A stretch of 64,000 nt of DNA from an uncultured Collinsella sp. Lineage in GTDB: Bacteria > Actinomycetota > Coriobacteriia > Coriobacteriales > Coriobacteriaceae. Where the stretch lies: positions 1 to 64,000 of the forward strand of contig CAKUFT010000002.1 in NCBI GenBank assembly GCA_934650095.1, read 5' to 3'. The notes under the pieces were generated by a model, which worked only from the letters and a program-made list of their open reading frames with translations, ran no database searches and was not told the origin of the DNA. Positions 8,470 through 17,585 of the stretch are shown here, piece after piece; positions within the stretch are counted from its first letter, which is position 1; every line of letters starts with the position of its first letter. The position numbers were made by a program, and so were the translations under genes.

Positions 8470-8504
8470 CATAGAATCATATGTATAACTCTATGCTGAT
8501 TATA
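8470..8504 (-). promoter_or_regulatory. Toxin-antitoxin promoter and operator
   Basis: On the minus strand a perfect TATAAT -10 box (plus-strand 8499-8504) abuts an inverted repeat CATAGA...TCTATG (8470-8495) that covers the likely transcription start and runs to the ribosome site. This is a suitable operator for the Phd/YefM antitoxin or its complex with the toxin. No good -35 box is visible. Confidence 0.6.
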
Positions 8505-8675
8505 GCGTAAAGCCAAATGAGGGCATGAGCGAGCAACCTGGCTTGTCCCATCTGGTGGCAGAAAGACGTGTATGACGCGGGGCGTGGCCGCGCGACGGGT
8601 CCATTTTAATTGCCGTGAAGCCGAGGAAAACAGAACGGTCTTCAAGCGCATGCGATTGCCGTTCACCGATAAAAA

Positions 8676-8735
8676 CTACCGCTCATCCGCATATGCACAG
8701 TTGATTTGTTGCTCAACAAAATGTTGCTAAACAAA
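8676..8735. promoter_or_regulatory. Palindromic motif ahead of the defence island (third copy of the repeat core)
   Basis: Contains CTACCGCTC (8676-8684), then after 21 bases TTGTTGCTCAACAAA (8706-8720) and directly a second half-like copy TGTTGCTAAACAAA (8722-8735). The same two words, with only CAC-type spacing between them, make up the 31-bp direct repeats at 26853 and 30953. It lies about 100 bp upstream of the first gene of the island and could be an operator or a recombination site. Confidence 0.55.
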
Positions 8736-8837
8736 AACGTTCGCAAGTGGCGTATGAAGTAGTCATAAACAATCATCTTCCTTATTTCCCGACGTAACCG
8801 GTGGGTTGCGGCGAGGATTCTTGGGGGTCGTTTCTGT

Positions 8838-11800
8838 ATGAATAACAATGACGCGAGTGCAACAAACGATTCGATGAACATAGACGCGTATTTCGAGGCA
8901 CTCATTCTGGATGCGGTCGAGCAGGCTGATGCTCCGCTGCACGAAGCATTGGTGCGCTCCAACGTGTACCGCAGCATCAATGATTCATATGAGCGTGTGC
9001 TTGCGCAATTAGTTATATCTGGGAAACTTTTGTACGCCAGCGGCGAGTATAGCGTTGCGTCCGTAAACGTCGAGGAGTCTGTGGAGCCCGAAGAACCCGA
9101 GGCGGCTGAACGTGATACCGAAGAGCCTGAAGCCGCAGAACCCGAAGTGGCTGAATGCGATGCCGAAGAATCTGAGACTGTAGAGCATGAAGCCGCGGAG
9201 GGCGCGACCGTAGAACCCGAAGCCGATGAGGCTGATCATGCAGAGCCCGAAGCCGATGAGGCTGATGTTGCAGAGCCCGAAGCCATTGAGCCCGGAGCGG
9301 CGGAGTCTGTGGCCGAAGAGCCCGAGGCTGTTGAGCCTGCTACCCCCGAGGCCCCTGCGTCTACGGATTGCGGCCCCATTTCGCTGCGTGCGGATTCGAC
9401 CCTTGTGCAGCTGAAAGTTAATGAGCGCGGCCGGCCCACCCCCTGTGCCGTGGGCGTTTCGTATGACAAGAAGCCCGATAACGGCCTGTCGCTCATGGGA
9501 TACGAACTGCCGACGGAGCCGGTCGCGGCGGCGGCCGAACAGCAGGAGCCGGTGCAGGTGGAGCAGCAGGAGCCGGCTCTGCCTGAGCGCCCCGAACTCA
9601 CGCTGTCTTCCGAGCCGCAGCAGCTGGCAATTTCCTTCTCGGACAGCATCGAGGCCACGAAGGCCGTTGCCGAGCCCGTGGTTGCTCTCGAGTCCAAGTC
9701 CGAGCCCGAGCAGCCCGCGCTTGTGCTCGAGTCCCACGAGGACACCACCGATAAACTTGAATGTCCCGAGTACCTGAGCGGCTGGGATGACCCGCGCTGC
9801 GTGTTCGGCAGCGAGACCCAAGTCGCCTTTCTCGATAAGCAGAATATTCATGACGTGTTTGGCCTCGTGCGCGAGCTGGGCAAGGCCAATGACGCCAGCG
9901 TGCGCGCTGCCTTTGAAAAGCAGCTCAGCGCCCACGCCTTGCCGCTTTCTCCGCAGTATCGCTCACAGGCGGCAGAACTCGGCAAGCTCGCGGGCAACGC
10001 GAAATTAACGTTCGACGTCTTTGGAAACTTGCGCAGTATCGGGCTCGACTGCCAGGCGCGTCGTTCGAATATCAAAGGCCCGATTACCGAAACGCTCAGC
10101 ACGGTATATACGAGTGATGGCGCGCCCCTCTCGCTGTGGAACCTTGCGATTTCTCCGGCAATTCAGCGTAAATTGAAGTGGAACCTTAAAATTTACGACC
10201 TGCCCGAGCTGCTCACCTATAGCGCTTCTAAGCTGCGCTCGGCTGGTCTCGCTCCAGCCGAAGTGCATTCGATTGTCGACGCTTTGAAAAATTGGCCAGC
10301 GGGGAGTTTGCAGCTGGCACAAATCAAGTATGAGATGGAGCTTGCCCGCCAGGCAGCGATAGGAGGCTGGTATCCGTCGGTCAATACGCCCGTTGAGCGC
10401 GCTATAGCGGTAAACCGCCTTGCCGATGAGGCCGTGCTTGAGTTGCGAAAAGAGTGCTTATCCGTAAACGAGCCCTCGTTCCGTTTGCTTTTCTGCACCA
10501 GGTTGGCGAGTAGGCTGGCTGAGGGCGGTAACGAAAAGTATTCCGTCAACTCGGTGCTCACGAGCCTTAAAAGTGAATACCCCGCCTTTAACGCGGCGGC
10601 AAAAACGTTTAAGCGTCTGAACTTTGAGCTGCCCCATGATCGGGAAGATATTGACGCGGCAGATGCAGACTCTACCTGCAAAGACGCCAACTCTGCGGAT
10701 AACGTTATTGCACCGGCTGGCGATGCCCAGACCCAGGCCGGCACAGCGGCGCCCTCGGGCGAGCCCAAGCAGCCGCCGGTGCAAGACCTTACGTTGGAAC
10801 AGGCGCTCAAGCTGGCCATCAACCCGCACGTCGCGCAGTTCAATAGGTGGTTTGCGGACCTTGCGTATCAGGACCGTACCTTGATGGGCTATATGCTCAT
10901 CGATGACAAGCCGGCCCGATGGATGGACAACCTCGGTAAGTCTGCGTGGAAAATCCGCGAGCTCTACAACGTGCTCATGGCGGGGCGCCCAAAGTTCGAC
11001 ATCGATACCTTCGGCCCGCTCTTCCGTACGTATAAGCTTTCCGCCGATGAGTTTTACGGTCTGACGCACACCGTCCAGCCCGCTTACCTTTACATGAAGC
11101 GTGTCTACGGGCAGGGAACTATCCCGCTTAAATACGCGGCGGTCGATAAGGACCTTGGGCTGTCCGTCTGCCGGGTGGTCCGTGCGTACCTTGCGAGCAA
11201 GGGAATCAAACATGCCGATGATGGGGTAGAGGAGAAGCCCGCCCCTTCGGAACAAGCTGTCGCGCCGGCGCCCGAGCCGACGGCGGCCTCCAAGCCTGAG
11301 CCTAAGCCCGAACCCAAGCCCGCGCCCGCCCCAGCGCCCACCCCGGCCCCGCAGCAGCCGGCAAAGCCCTTCACCGGCAAGGTCGAGAATTTCACCGGCA
11401 AAGGCCCCATGTCCATCGAGGCGTGGCTGGCGTTACTGCCCAGCGACGATGCCGACCTGTTGCGCTGGATCTTTAGCGACAAGCCCCTTATGGATTACCC
11501 CCACAAGCCCGCCGGCCTGGGGCAGCTTCGTCAGCGCCGTGCCGACCTGCTGTGCAACCGTCCTCATCTTGACGAGGACCAGTTTGCCCCGTTGTACCAG
11601 CGCTACGACCTTACCGAGGATGCGTTTTGCAAGATCACGCAGGCGCCTCCGGTGGCCTTTGGCTACCTAAAAACGGTTAAGATCTCGAGCAAGTTTAGCC
11701 TGCGCCTTGCCGCAAACGATCGCACGCTGCCGCAGGAATGGCGCGAGAGGATAGCGCAGCTCAATCGCAGGCCAGCTGCCGATGCGCTTCGAACGCCCGC

Positions 11801-13352
11801 AAGCACCGAGGCAAGCAACGCGCCCCAGCTCGAGCAGATCGCACGCAACAAGATGGGCAACCTCTCCACGCGCAGCGTCGCGCTGCGTGCCTTTGCCGAG
11901 TCCGGAGCCGTCAAGGAATACCACAACCTCAAAGACCTCCGCAGCAGGTACCAGCTGTTTTTGGAAGACAACAAGTGCGGCTATAAGATGACGCTCGCAC
12001 TGCCCACCGACGATGTCCGGTGCCTTAACGAGCTGCGCGGTACGCACATGTTCTTGGTGCCGCGCGCCAACAAGATCCGTTCCTACAAGGTCGACAGCCG
12101 CTTTACGTCCGAGCTGCGTCAGATTCTGACGCTCGCCGCGGCACGCAACATCGAATGCGGCACGGGCCTCATCCTTCGCGAGAACCAGGAGCTGTGCGAC
12201 CTGTACGACGTCCACGACGACGAGGAACTCTACGAGATCATCCGATCGTTTGTGCGTCCGGGTTCCGTCCCCGGTCTGGAGATGGGCGTGATGCCGCTGA
12301 TCCGCCTGGGCAAAACGGATCGCAAAAACCAAATGGTCGACGTGCTGCGCGATGCGGGTACGGAGTTATCGCGCGAGGAGTTTGCCCAGCGCTACGCGGA
12401 TGCATATTGCGTGGACACCAAGACGGTTCGCGGCAACTACCTGCGCGACATGAATGCGTATCTGCGCAACGGCCGATACTCGTATGTCGACAGCGACCTT
12501 ACGGCCGAGCAGCAGCGGTTCATCAAAGACATGGTGACCGACGACTATGTCTCGCTGCCGTATGTCGAGGCGAGTTTTGCCGCCAAGTTTGGCGCTACGT
12601 CTGATCGACTCGTCAACGACCAGACGCTGGCGCCCCTTGGCCTGGAAATCTCGAGGGACCTCATCGTCAGGGAAGGCGTGGACCTGCGGCGCTCGTTTAC
12701 GAACCTGCTCATGTCGCGCGACAGCTTTGCCTTCGGCTCCCCGGGTTTTGGCGACGAAGTCATCAACCATCCCGAATTTAGGAATGCCATTACGCCGCTG
12801 CTGCGCAACTTTACCTTTATCGAGTGCAACCGCGACTCGTTTATCTCGCTCAAGCGTCTGAGCGAATCGACAGGTGTTCGTCGCATCGACCTGGGCAGCT
12901 ACGCATGCTCCCTGTTTGCCCGCACCGAGCCCGGCGTGCCATTTACCGTGACGAGCCTGCGCAAGCAGGGCTTTATGCACAAGCTCGACGCCGTGGTCGA
13001 CGAATGCGGTTTCGACAATTCGTTTTACGATTCGATCGTTCTGTACGGCCTGGCCCAAGAGCACATAAGGCGCACGCGCTTTAGCGGCGTCTACATGTTC
13101 TGCCGCAAGGAGGGTCCGTTCTCGTCGGGCGATGCGGTCGAGTACGTCGTGAGGCAAAAGGGGCCCATCGAGGTGGGCGACCTGATCGATGTGTTCCAGG
13201 ACGAATACGGCGTCGCGATTACCGCGCCCGATATTAGCAGGGCGGTCCAGGACAAGGGCCTGTTCTACAACGAGGACCTGGACATGGTCATGCTCAACAA
13301 GCGAATAAATGCGGTCTATCTGCAAAGGCTGCTCAGTAACAACAACCAATAG
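8838..13352 (+). CDS. Large multi-domain protein, first gene of an unassigned four-gene module
   Basis: A 1504-aa protein I do not recognise as a named family. The N-terminal about 70 residues look like a winged helix (DAYFEALILDAVEQADAPLH...). Residues about 73-175 are a Glu/Ala/Pro repeat linker. Around residues 430-480, LAISPAIQRKLKW through LRSAGLAPAEVHSIVDALKNW resembles the helix-hairpin-helix domain of RNA polymerase alpha CTD. After a linker near 605-650 there is a domain (about 651-790), then an EPKPAP-rich linker (about 798-845), then a second copy of that domain (about 858-985), both with the pattern DKP...F-PL-Y-L...YLK-V. The C-terminal 350 residues contain further helix-turn-helix-like segments. 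It is probably a DNA-binding scaffold. It is followed after 12 bp by the ParB-like gene. Confidence 0.6.
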   Translation: MNNNDASATNDSMNIDAYFEALILDAVEQADAPLHEALVRSNVYRSINDSYERVLAQLVISGKLLYASGEYSVASVNVEESVEPEEPEAAERDTEEPEAAEPEVAECDAEESETVEHEAAEGATVEPEADEADHAEPEADEADVAEPEAIEPGAAESVAEEPEAVEPATPEAPASTDCGPISLRADSTLVQLKVNERGRPTPCAVGVSYDKKPDNGLSLMGYELPTEPVAAAAEQQEPVQVEQQEPALPERPELTLSSEPQQLAISFSDSIEATKAVAEPVVALESKSEPEQPALVLESHEDTTDKLECPEYLSGWDDPRCVFGSETQVAFLDKQNIHDVFGLVRELGKANDASVRAAFEKQLSAHALPLSPQYRSQAAELGKLAGNAKLTFDVFGNLRSIGLDCQARRSNIKGPITETLSTVYTSDGAPLSLWNLAISPAIQRKLKWNLKIYDLPELLTYSASKLRSAGLAPAEVHSIVDALKNWPAGSLQLAQIKYEMELARQAAIGGWYPSVNTPVERAIAVNRLADEAVLELRKECLSVNEPSFRLLFCTRLASRLAEGGNEKYSVNSVLTSLKSEYPAFNAAAKTFKRLNFELPHDREDIDAADADSTCKDANSADNVIAPAGDAQTQAGTAAPSGEPKQPPVQDLTLEQALKLAINPHVAQFNRWFADLAYQDRTLMGYMLIDDKPARWMDNLGKSAWKIRELYNVLMAGRPKFDIDTFGPLFRTYKLSADEFYGLTHTVQPAYLYMKRVYGQGTIPLKYAAVDKDLGLSVCRVVRAYLASKGIKHADDGVEEKPAPSEQAVAPAPEPTAASKPEPKPEPKPAPAPAPTPAPQQPAKPFTGKVENFTGKGPMSIEAWLALLPSDDADLLRWIFSDKPLMDYPHKPAGLGQLRQRRADLLCNRPHLDEDQFAPLYQRYDLTEDAFCKITQAPPVAFGYLKTVKISSKFSLRLAANDRTLPQEWRERIAQLNRRPAADALRTPASTEASNAPQLEQIARNKMGNLSTRSVALRAFAESGAVKEYHNLKDLRSRYQLFLEDNKCGYKMTLALPTDDVRCLNELRGTHMFLVPRANKIRSYKVDSRFTSELRQILTLAAARNIECGTGLILRENQELCDLYDVHDDEELYEIIRSFVRPGSVPGLEMGVMPLIRLGKTDRKNQMVDVLRDAGTELSREEFAQRYADAYCVDTKTVRGNYLRDMNAYLRNGRYSYVDSDLTAEQQRFIKDMVTDDYVSLPYVEASFAAKFGATSDRLVNDQTLAPLGLEISRDLIVREGVDLRRSFTNLLMSRDSFAFGSPGFGDEVINHPEFRNAITPLLRNFTFIECNRDSFISLKRLSESTGVRRIDLGSYACSLFARTEPGVPFTVTSLRKQGFMHKLDAVVDECGFDNSFYDSIVLYGLAQEHIRRTRFSGVYMFCRKEGPFSSGDAVEYVVRQKGPIEVGDLIDVFQDEYGVAITAPDISRAVQDKGLFYNEDLDMVMLNKRINAVYLQRLLSNNNQ

Positions 13353-13364
13353 GAGGAAACCACC

Positions 13365-14597
13365 ATGAACCTGCTCGAGATGATCGACGACGGCGTCAAC
13401 ATTAAGCCGACCGGCGCCAACCACAAGATCGTGATCGACGGCAAGCCCGAGATGTATCCCGTCTACAGCATTAAGCTCGAGTTCCTGCGCTACAACGTGC
13501 AAAATGACCGTATTGCCTCTTGGATCAGCCGCTACAAGGCCGAGCACGGCGAGGGCGCGTTTAACGAGCTGGATGTGGCCGCCTGCAACGATATCATCGA
13601 GGGCTTTATCGTCGACAGCAACAAGGACGCCATCGACAAGACGCAGCGCAGCATCGCCTTGCGTTCGCAAGAGCGTCCCGGCGTCGTGCTGGCCGACGGC
13701 CTGATCGTCGACGGCAACCGCCGTTTTACGTGCCTGCGCCGTCTTGCCGCCAACAACCCTAGCTTTGGGTGGTTTGAGGCTGTCGTCCTTCCCGAGAGCC
13801 TGGGCAACGACTCCAAGAAGATCAAGATGCTGGAGCTTTCGATCCAGCATGGCGAGGAAGAGAAGGTCGGCTACGACCCCGTCGATCGTCTGGTGGGCAT
13901 CTACAACGACATCATCAGCTCCAATTTGCTCTCGAAGGAGGAGTACGCCCAGTGCATTGGCGTTGAACCCAAAGAGCTCGAGAAAGAGATTATCAAAGCT
14001 CGGTATATGAATGAGTTTTTGGAGTTTGCCAACGCCAAGGACCAGTTCCACCTGGCGCGCGAGCTCAAGGTCGCCGGTGTTATCAACGAGCTGCAGGGTG
14101 TCCTTAAAAAGTGCAAGAGCGACGATCAGGAAGAAGACGTCAAGAACATCGTCTTCGCCAACATGATTACCGAGCCGCAGGGCGACATCGTGCGCTTTGT
14201 CCGCAAGATCAAGCCGATTTTGGAGGGCCCCGATGCCGACCGCTTTATCGAGCGCGAAAACGAGCTCGCGTTTGAGGTTGCCGAGCGCCTGAAGAACAAG
14301 GAGGTCGTGACCTCGACCGACATCGCCGAGATTCGCGATGATGTTCATCTGGCGACGGCCTTCCGCGAGGTCATGGAGTCGGCCGATAACGCGACCAAAA
14401 TGACGAAGGCCCTCAAGTCGCCCTCGCTCTCGATCACCCGTGCCATCAAGGACCTCGACCAGGTGGAAGAGTCCACCTTTGGCTTGCTGCCAGCGGACGA
14501 GATCGCCAATATCGCTGCCGAGATTGCCAAGCTCGAGTCCAGGGTGCATATGATCAAGGACAAGATTTCGTACCGGATGGGCGGCGAGGAAGCCTAA
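13365..14597 (+). CDS. ParB/sulfiredoxin-like domain protein
   Basis: A 410-aa protein with a ParB/Srx-type N-terminal domain. The signature VLADGLIVDGNRRFTCLRRL places the DGNRR motif at about residues 116-120, matching the GxxR nucleotide-binding or nuclease loop of that fold. The middle region (EEYAQCIGVEPKELEKEII) is helix-turn-helix-like, as in ParB. The C-terminus is helical with a coiled-coil tendency. AGGAGG precedes the ATG, which lies 12 bp after the previous stop. Its stop codon directly abuts the helicase ATG, implying coupled translation. ParB-fold proteins bind CTP or act as nucleases or NTPases in several defence systems; partition of DNA is unlikely here because no parA or parS is seen. 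Confidence 0.7.
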   Translation: MNLLEMIDDGVNIKPTGANHKIVIDGKPEMYPVYSIKLEFLRYNVQNDRIASWISRYKAEHGEGAFNELDVAACNDIIEGFIVDSNKDAIDKTQRSIALRSQERPGVVLADGLIVDGNRRFTCLRRLAANNPSFGWFEAVVLPESLGNDSKKIKMLELSIQHGEEEKVGYDPVDRLVGIYNDIISSNLLSKEEYAQCIGVEPKELEKEIIKARYMNEFLEFANAKDQFHLARELKVAGVINELQGVLKKCKSDDQEEDVKNIVFANMITEPQGDIVRFVRKIKPILEGPDADRFIERENELAFEVAERLKNKEVVTSTDIAEIRDDVHLATAFREVMESADNATKMTKALKSPSLSITRAIKDLDQVEESTFGLLPADEIANIAAEIAKLESRVHMIKDKISYRMGGEEA

Positions 14598-16526
14598 ATG
14601 AAGCTGCGCCTCTCGTATAGCGACGGAATTTCGGTCGTGCCGCTCGACATGACGGTTGAGCAGCTGCGCCGCGAGCCGGTCTGGAAGATTCGGCTTTCGG
14701 CGCTGCGCCGCTATGCGCCGAGCTATCGAGAGGCGGACGTGCTCTTTTCGCTGGCGATTGACGACCCGGGCGCCAAGCGCATCGTTGAGCTGCTGCAGCA
14801 GGCGGCAAGCTTTGGCGTGGAGTGCCAGGTGGAGCCGGATGTGCTGCGGGGCATTACGGCGCGCGAGGACTATCTGCGCGAGAAGGCGCGTGTGGGCCTG
14901 CTGATCAAGGCGCACGACGAATCGGTTACCGATCGCTTTGACGAGTTCTGCCGTGCCGAGGACGCCCTGATGCAGCGTCCGCTCAAGGACCGCCAGCTGT
15001 GGGACGCGTTCTTTATGAGCGCCATGGGCCGCTGCGCCAACTTTTCCGTTCCCGGTTCGGGCAAGACGGCGTCGGTCCTGGGCACCTTTGCGTACCTGCG
15101 CGAGCGCGACCTGGTCGACCGCATTATCGTGCTTTCGCCCAAGAATGCCTTTGGTTCCTGGCGCGACGAGTGGGCGGCGTGCTTTGGGGGCGCCCGCGCG
15201 CTGCGCTCGCTGTGCTTCCACGACCCCGAGTTTCGTGGCCGTTCCACGCGCGACAAGTGCAGCACCCTGCTGTTCGACTATAAGCGTTACGACATGATCC
15301 TGCTCAACTACGAGTCGGTTGCGCTGGGGGAGGCGGCCGCTCGCATTGCGGCGGATCGCGCCTTGGTGGTATTCGATGAGGTGCACAAGGTTAAGCGCGT
15401 GGGTGGCAAGCGTGCGGCGAGCGCGGTGCAGATTGCCGCGGCGGCGCCGTACTTTATCGCGCTCACCGGTACGCCGATACCCAACTCGTTTGAGGACCTA
15501 TACAACCTGCTCCATTGCCTGTGGCCGCGCGACTACAACTGGTACTTTGGCATGAGTGCCAACGCGCTTAAGTCGACGAGCGAGGATGACGTTGAACACA
15601 TCAACGAGTCTATTGCGCCGTTCTTCTGCCGTACAAACAAGCATCAGCTGGGCGTTCCCCAAGCCAACGAGGACCATCTGCTCGATGTGCCGGTGGACCG
15701 CTGGGAGCAGCAACTATTCCAAAAAGTGCTCCACACGCTCTCGGGCGAGCCGTTTGAGATGATCATTCGCCTGCTGCAGCTTTCGTCCGACCCGCGCATG
15801 CTGGCCGAGGACCTGAGCGCCGGCGACTATGCCGACCTGTTTGACGGCGAGGTGCTGGCGGGTGCGGGCAAGGCGCTGGAAGGTCTGCAGGTGGACGACC
15901 GGCCCACGGCCAAGATGGTTGCCTGCCTGGACCTGGTTGAATCGCTAGTGGCCCAGGGTAAGTCGGTCATCGTGTGGTGCATCTTTAAGCGCAGCATCCG
16001 CAACGTGGTGCACGAGCTGCACGGGCGCGGCATTACGGCCCGCGCCATTAGCGGTGGCACCGACATGTCCACGCGCGCCCGCGTGATCGATTCGTTTAAG
16101 GCGGGGGAGACGAGCGTGTTGGTCACCAACCCGCACACGCTAGCCGAGTCGGTCTCGCTCCACGGCGTATGCCACGACGCCGTTTACTTTGAGTGCAGCT
16201 ACAACCTGGTGCACCTGCTGCAGTCCAAGGACCGCATCCACCGCCTGGGCCTGCCGCAGGAGCAGTACACGCAGTACCACTACCTGCGCGCCGTGTACGA
16301 GCGCCGCGACGGGCCGTGGTCGCTCGACCGCAATATCTATGAGCGGCTGCAGTACAAGGAGCAGGCCATGCTCGACTCGATCGACCGCGGCACGCTGGAA
16401 CCCGGCTATACCGACGAGCGTGATCTGGAGCTGGTGTTCAAAGGCCTGTTTGATGACGAGGGCCAGCGGAGCAAGGTCAGCAGCCAAGACGCCACGGACG
16501 ATACGCAAGAACCCGAGGAGATGTAG
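14598..16526 (+). CDS. SNF2-type superfamily 2 helicase/translocase
   Basis: A 642-aa SF2 ATPase. Motif I is PGSGKTAS (K at about residue 156), motif II is FDEVHK (D260), motif III is LTGTPIPNS, and motif VI is SKDRIHRLG (about residues 543-551), all in order and intact. The spacing and the IHRLG form are of the SNF2/RapA class, which translocates on double-stranded DNA. The N-terminal 110 residues precede the helicase core and have no obvious motif. No nuclease domain is fused. The ATG follows the ParB-like stop codon with no gap, and the next gene likewise starts right after its stop. Confidence 0.88.
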   Translation: MKLRLSYSDGISVVPLDMTVEQLRREPVWKIRLSALRRYAPSYREADVLFSLAIDDPGAKRIVELLQQAASFGVECQVEPDVLRGITAREDYLREKARVGLLIKAHDESVTDRFDEFCRAEDALMQRPLKDRQLWDAFFMSAMGRCANFSVPGSGKTASVLGTFAYLRERDLVDRIIVLSPKNAFGSWRDEWAACFGGARALRSLCFHDPEFRGRSTRDKCSTLLFDYKRYDMILLNYESVALGEAAARIAADRALVVFDEVHKVKRVGGKRAASAVQIAAAAPYFIALTGTPIPNSFEDLYNLLHCLWPRDYNWYFGMSANALKSTSEDDVEHINESIAPFFCRTNKHQLGVPQANEDHLLDVPVDRWEQQLFQKVLHTLSGEPFEMIIRLLQLSSDPRMLAEDLSAGDYADLFDGEVLAGAGKALEGLQVDDRPTAKMVACLDLVESLVAQGKSVIVWCIFKRSIRNVVHELHGRGITARAISGGTDMSTRARVIDSFKAGETSVLVTNPHTLAESVSLHGVCHDAVYFECSYNLVHLLQSKDRIHRLGLPQEQYTQYHYLRAVYERRDGPWSLDRNIYERLQYKEQAMLDSIDRGTLEPGYTDERDLELVFKGLFDDEGQRSKVSSQDATDDTQEPEEM

Positions 16527-17480
16527 ATGATGCAGAAAGCCTTTCCCATCTTTGTCATGGAGCTGTTTTGCGATGGCTGGCTGTTTTTGACGCATTCCGA
16601 CGTGACGTGGGATGGGTCGGCGCATGCCGTTAAGCACGTTCGCATCAACGCCGACAAAAGCGAGCGGCTCCTGAGCCATGCGCGCGAGCATTTTACGGAC
16701 GTTCCGAGCAACATCGATTTGTGCCAGTACGTCGGCACCTCGCTCGCGGAGCTCGAGAAGCATACCGAGCTTGTCGTTCCCCGCGACGATGTGTCGCCCC
16801 GCCTGCAGCTGCTGTTCGAGGGCGACCTGACGCCCATTACGCTGGTACAGCTCATGTGCGTGGGCGACTGGCTTACGATGCGGCAGAGCGACGAGGGCGA
16901 GATCCGCGTTACCTATGACGAGCGCCTAGCACAGCAGATCTCCGGGTTTGGCTTTCTTATGCGGCGCTTCCGCGCGGTGCTTTGCTCGCAGAGCACGATG
17001 CTGAGCAGCAGTGTGATTGCCACCGTGCTCGAGGCAGCGCCGGCAACAGAGCCGGGCATCTGCGCGTTTTTGGAGATGGATGATCCGGCGACGGTTGAGC
17101 CGGAGCCTGAAGCGGCGTCCGAGCCTGAGCCCGCGCAAACGCCAGGGCCTGCATCGGAGCCTGCTCCCGAGCCCTCTACGAAAGAGGAGGAAAAGCTCCG
17201 CATCGCAAGGAAGGTGAAGGTCGCACGCGACAAGATGGAAGAGCTCGATAGGTCGCGCGATGCCCTCCTCACCCAGCTATTGGTGTTGCGTCGGGAGTAT
17301 CAAAAGCTTTCCGACCAGCGCAACTGGAAGGCGTTTACCAGGATTGAAGAAATCGGCAGGCAGATTAAGGAAATGAGCGGACAGGTCGATCAGCTCGACA
17401 AGCAGCTCAGCGACGCACGCCTTGCCTACGCCGAGACCCGCGCAGCGTCCCTGCAGGCGCTCAAGGAGCTGGGGCAGTAG
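16527..17480 (+). CDS. Unknown protein with EP-rich linker and C-terminal coiled coil
   Basis: A 317-aa protein of unknown family. Residues 1-185 form a compact, moderately hydrophobic domain (LQLLFEGDLTPITLVQLMCV). Residues about 187-215 are a Glu/Pro/Ala linker like those in the 1504-aa protein and in BrxL. From about residue 218 to the end it is strongly coiled-coil (KVKVARDKMEELDRSRD...). It begins immediately after the helicase stop, so it is probably made with it and may bind it. A 105-bp gap to brxA contains a TAGAAT word, a possible weak -10 box for the BREX genes. Confidence 0.6.
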   Translation: MMQKAFPIFVMELFCDGWLFLTHSDVTWDGSAHAVKHVRINADKSERLLSHAREHFTDVPSNIDLCQYVGTSLAELEKHTELVVPRDDVSPRLQLLFEGDLTPITLVQLMCVGDWLTMRQSDEGEIRVTYDERLAQQISGFGFLMRRFRAVLCSQSTMLSSSVIATVLEAAPATEPGICAFLEMDDPATVEPEPEAASEPEPAQTPGPASEPAPEPSTKEEEKLRIARKVKVARDKMEELDRSRDALLTQLLVLRREYQKLSDQRNWKAFTRIEEIGRQIKEMSGQVDQLDKQLSDARLAYAETRAASLQALKELGQ

Positions 17481-17585
17481 GACGGCAACAACCCCCACGG
17501 CCCGGTTCTTAAACGGTAGAATTGGAAGGCATGTTTGCATCGACCCGATGCGAATAAAAAGGCCCGAACCCTTGGAGTGTGTCCT

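Noticed and set aside
9060..9380. Periodic GAGCCCGAAG-type repeats, considered as a CRISPR or minisatellite array
   Set aside because: They are in-frame coding repeats of an EPEA-type linker with variable units and no spacers.
13365..14597. ParB-like gene considered as a plasmid or chromosome partition protein
   Set aside because: No parA gene or parS-like sites nearby, and it is translationally coupled to a helicase.
12366..15386. A 1006-codon open frame on the minus strand across the module genes
   Set aside because: It is the shadow of three well-supported plus-strand genes with clear motifs (ParB-like, SNF2 helicase); its peptide is His/Arg/Val-rich without recognisable domains, as expected for high-GC antisense frames.
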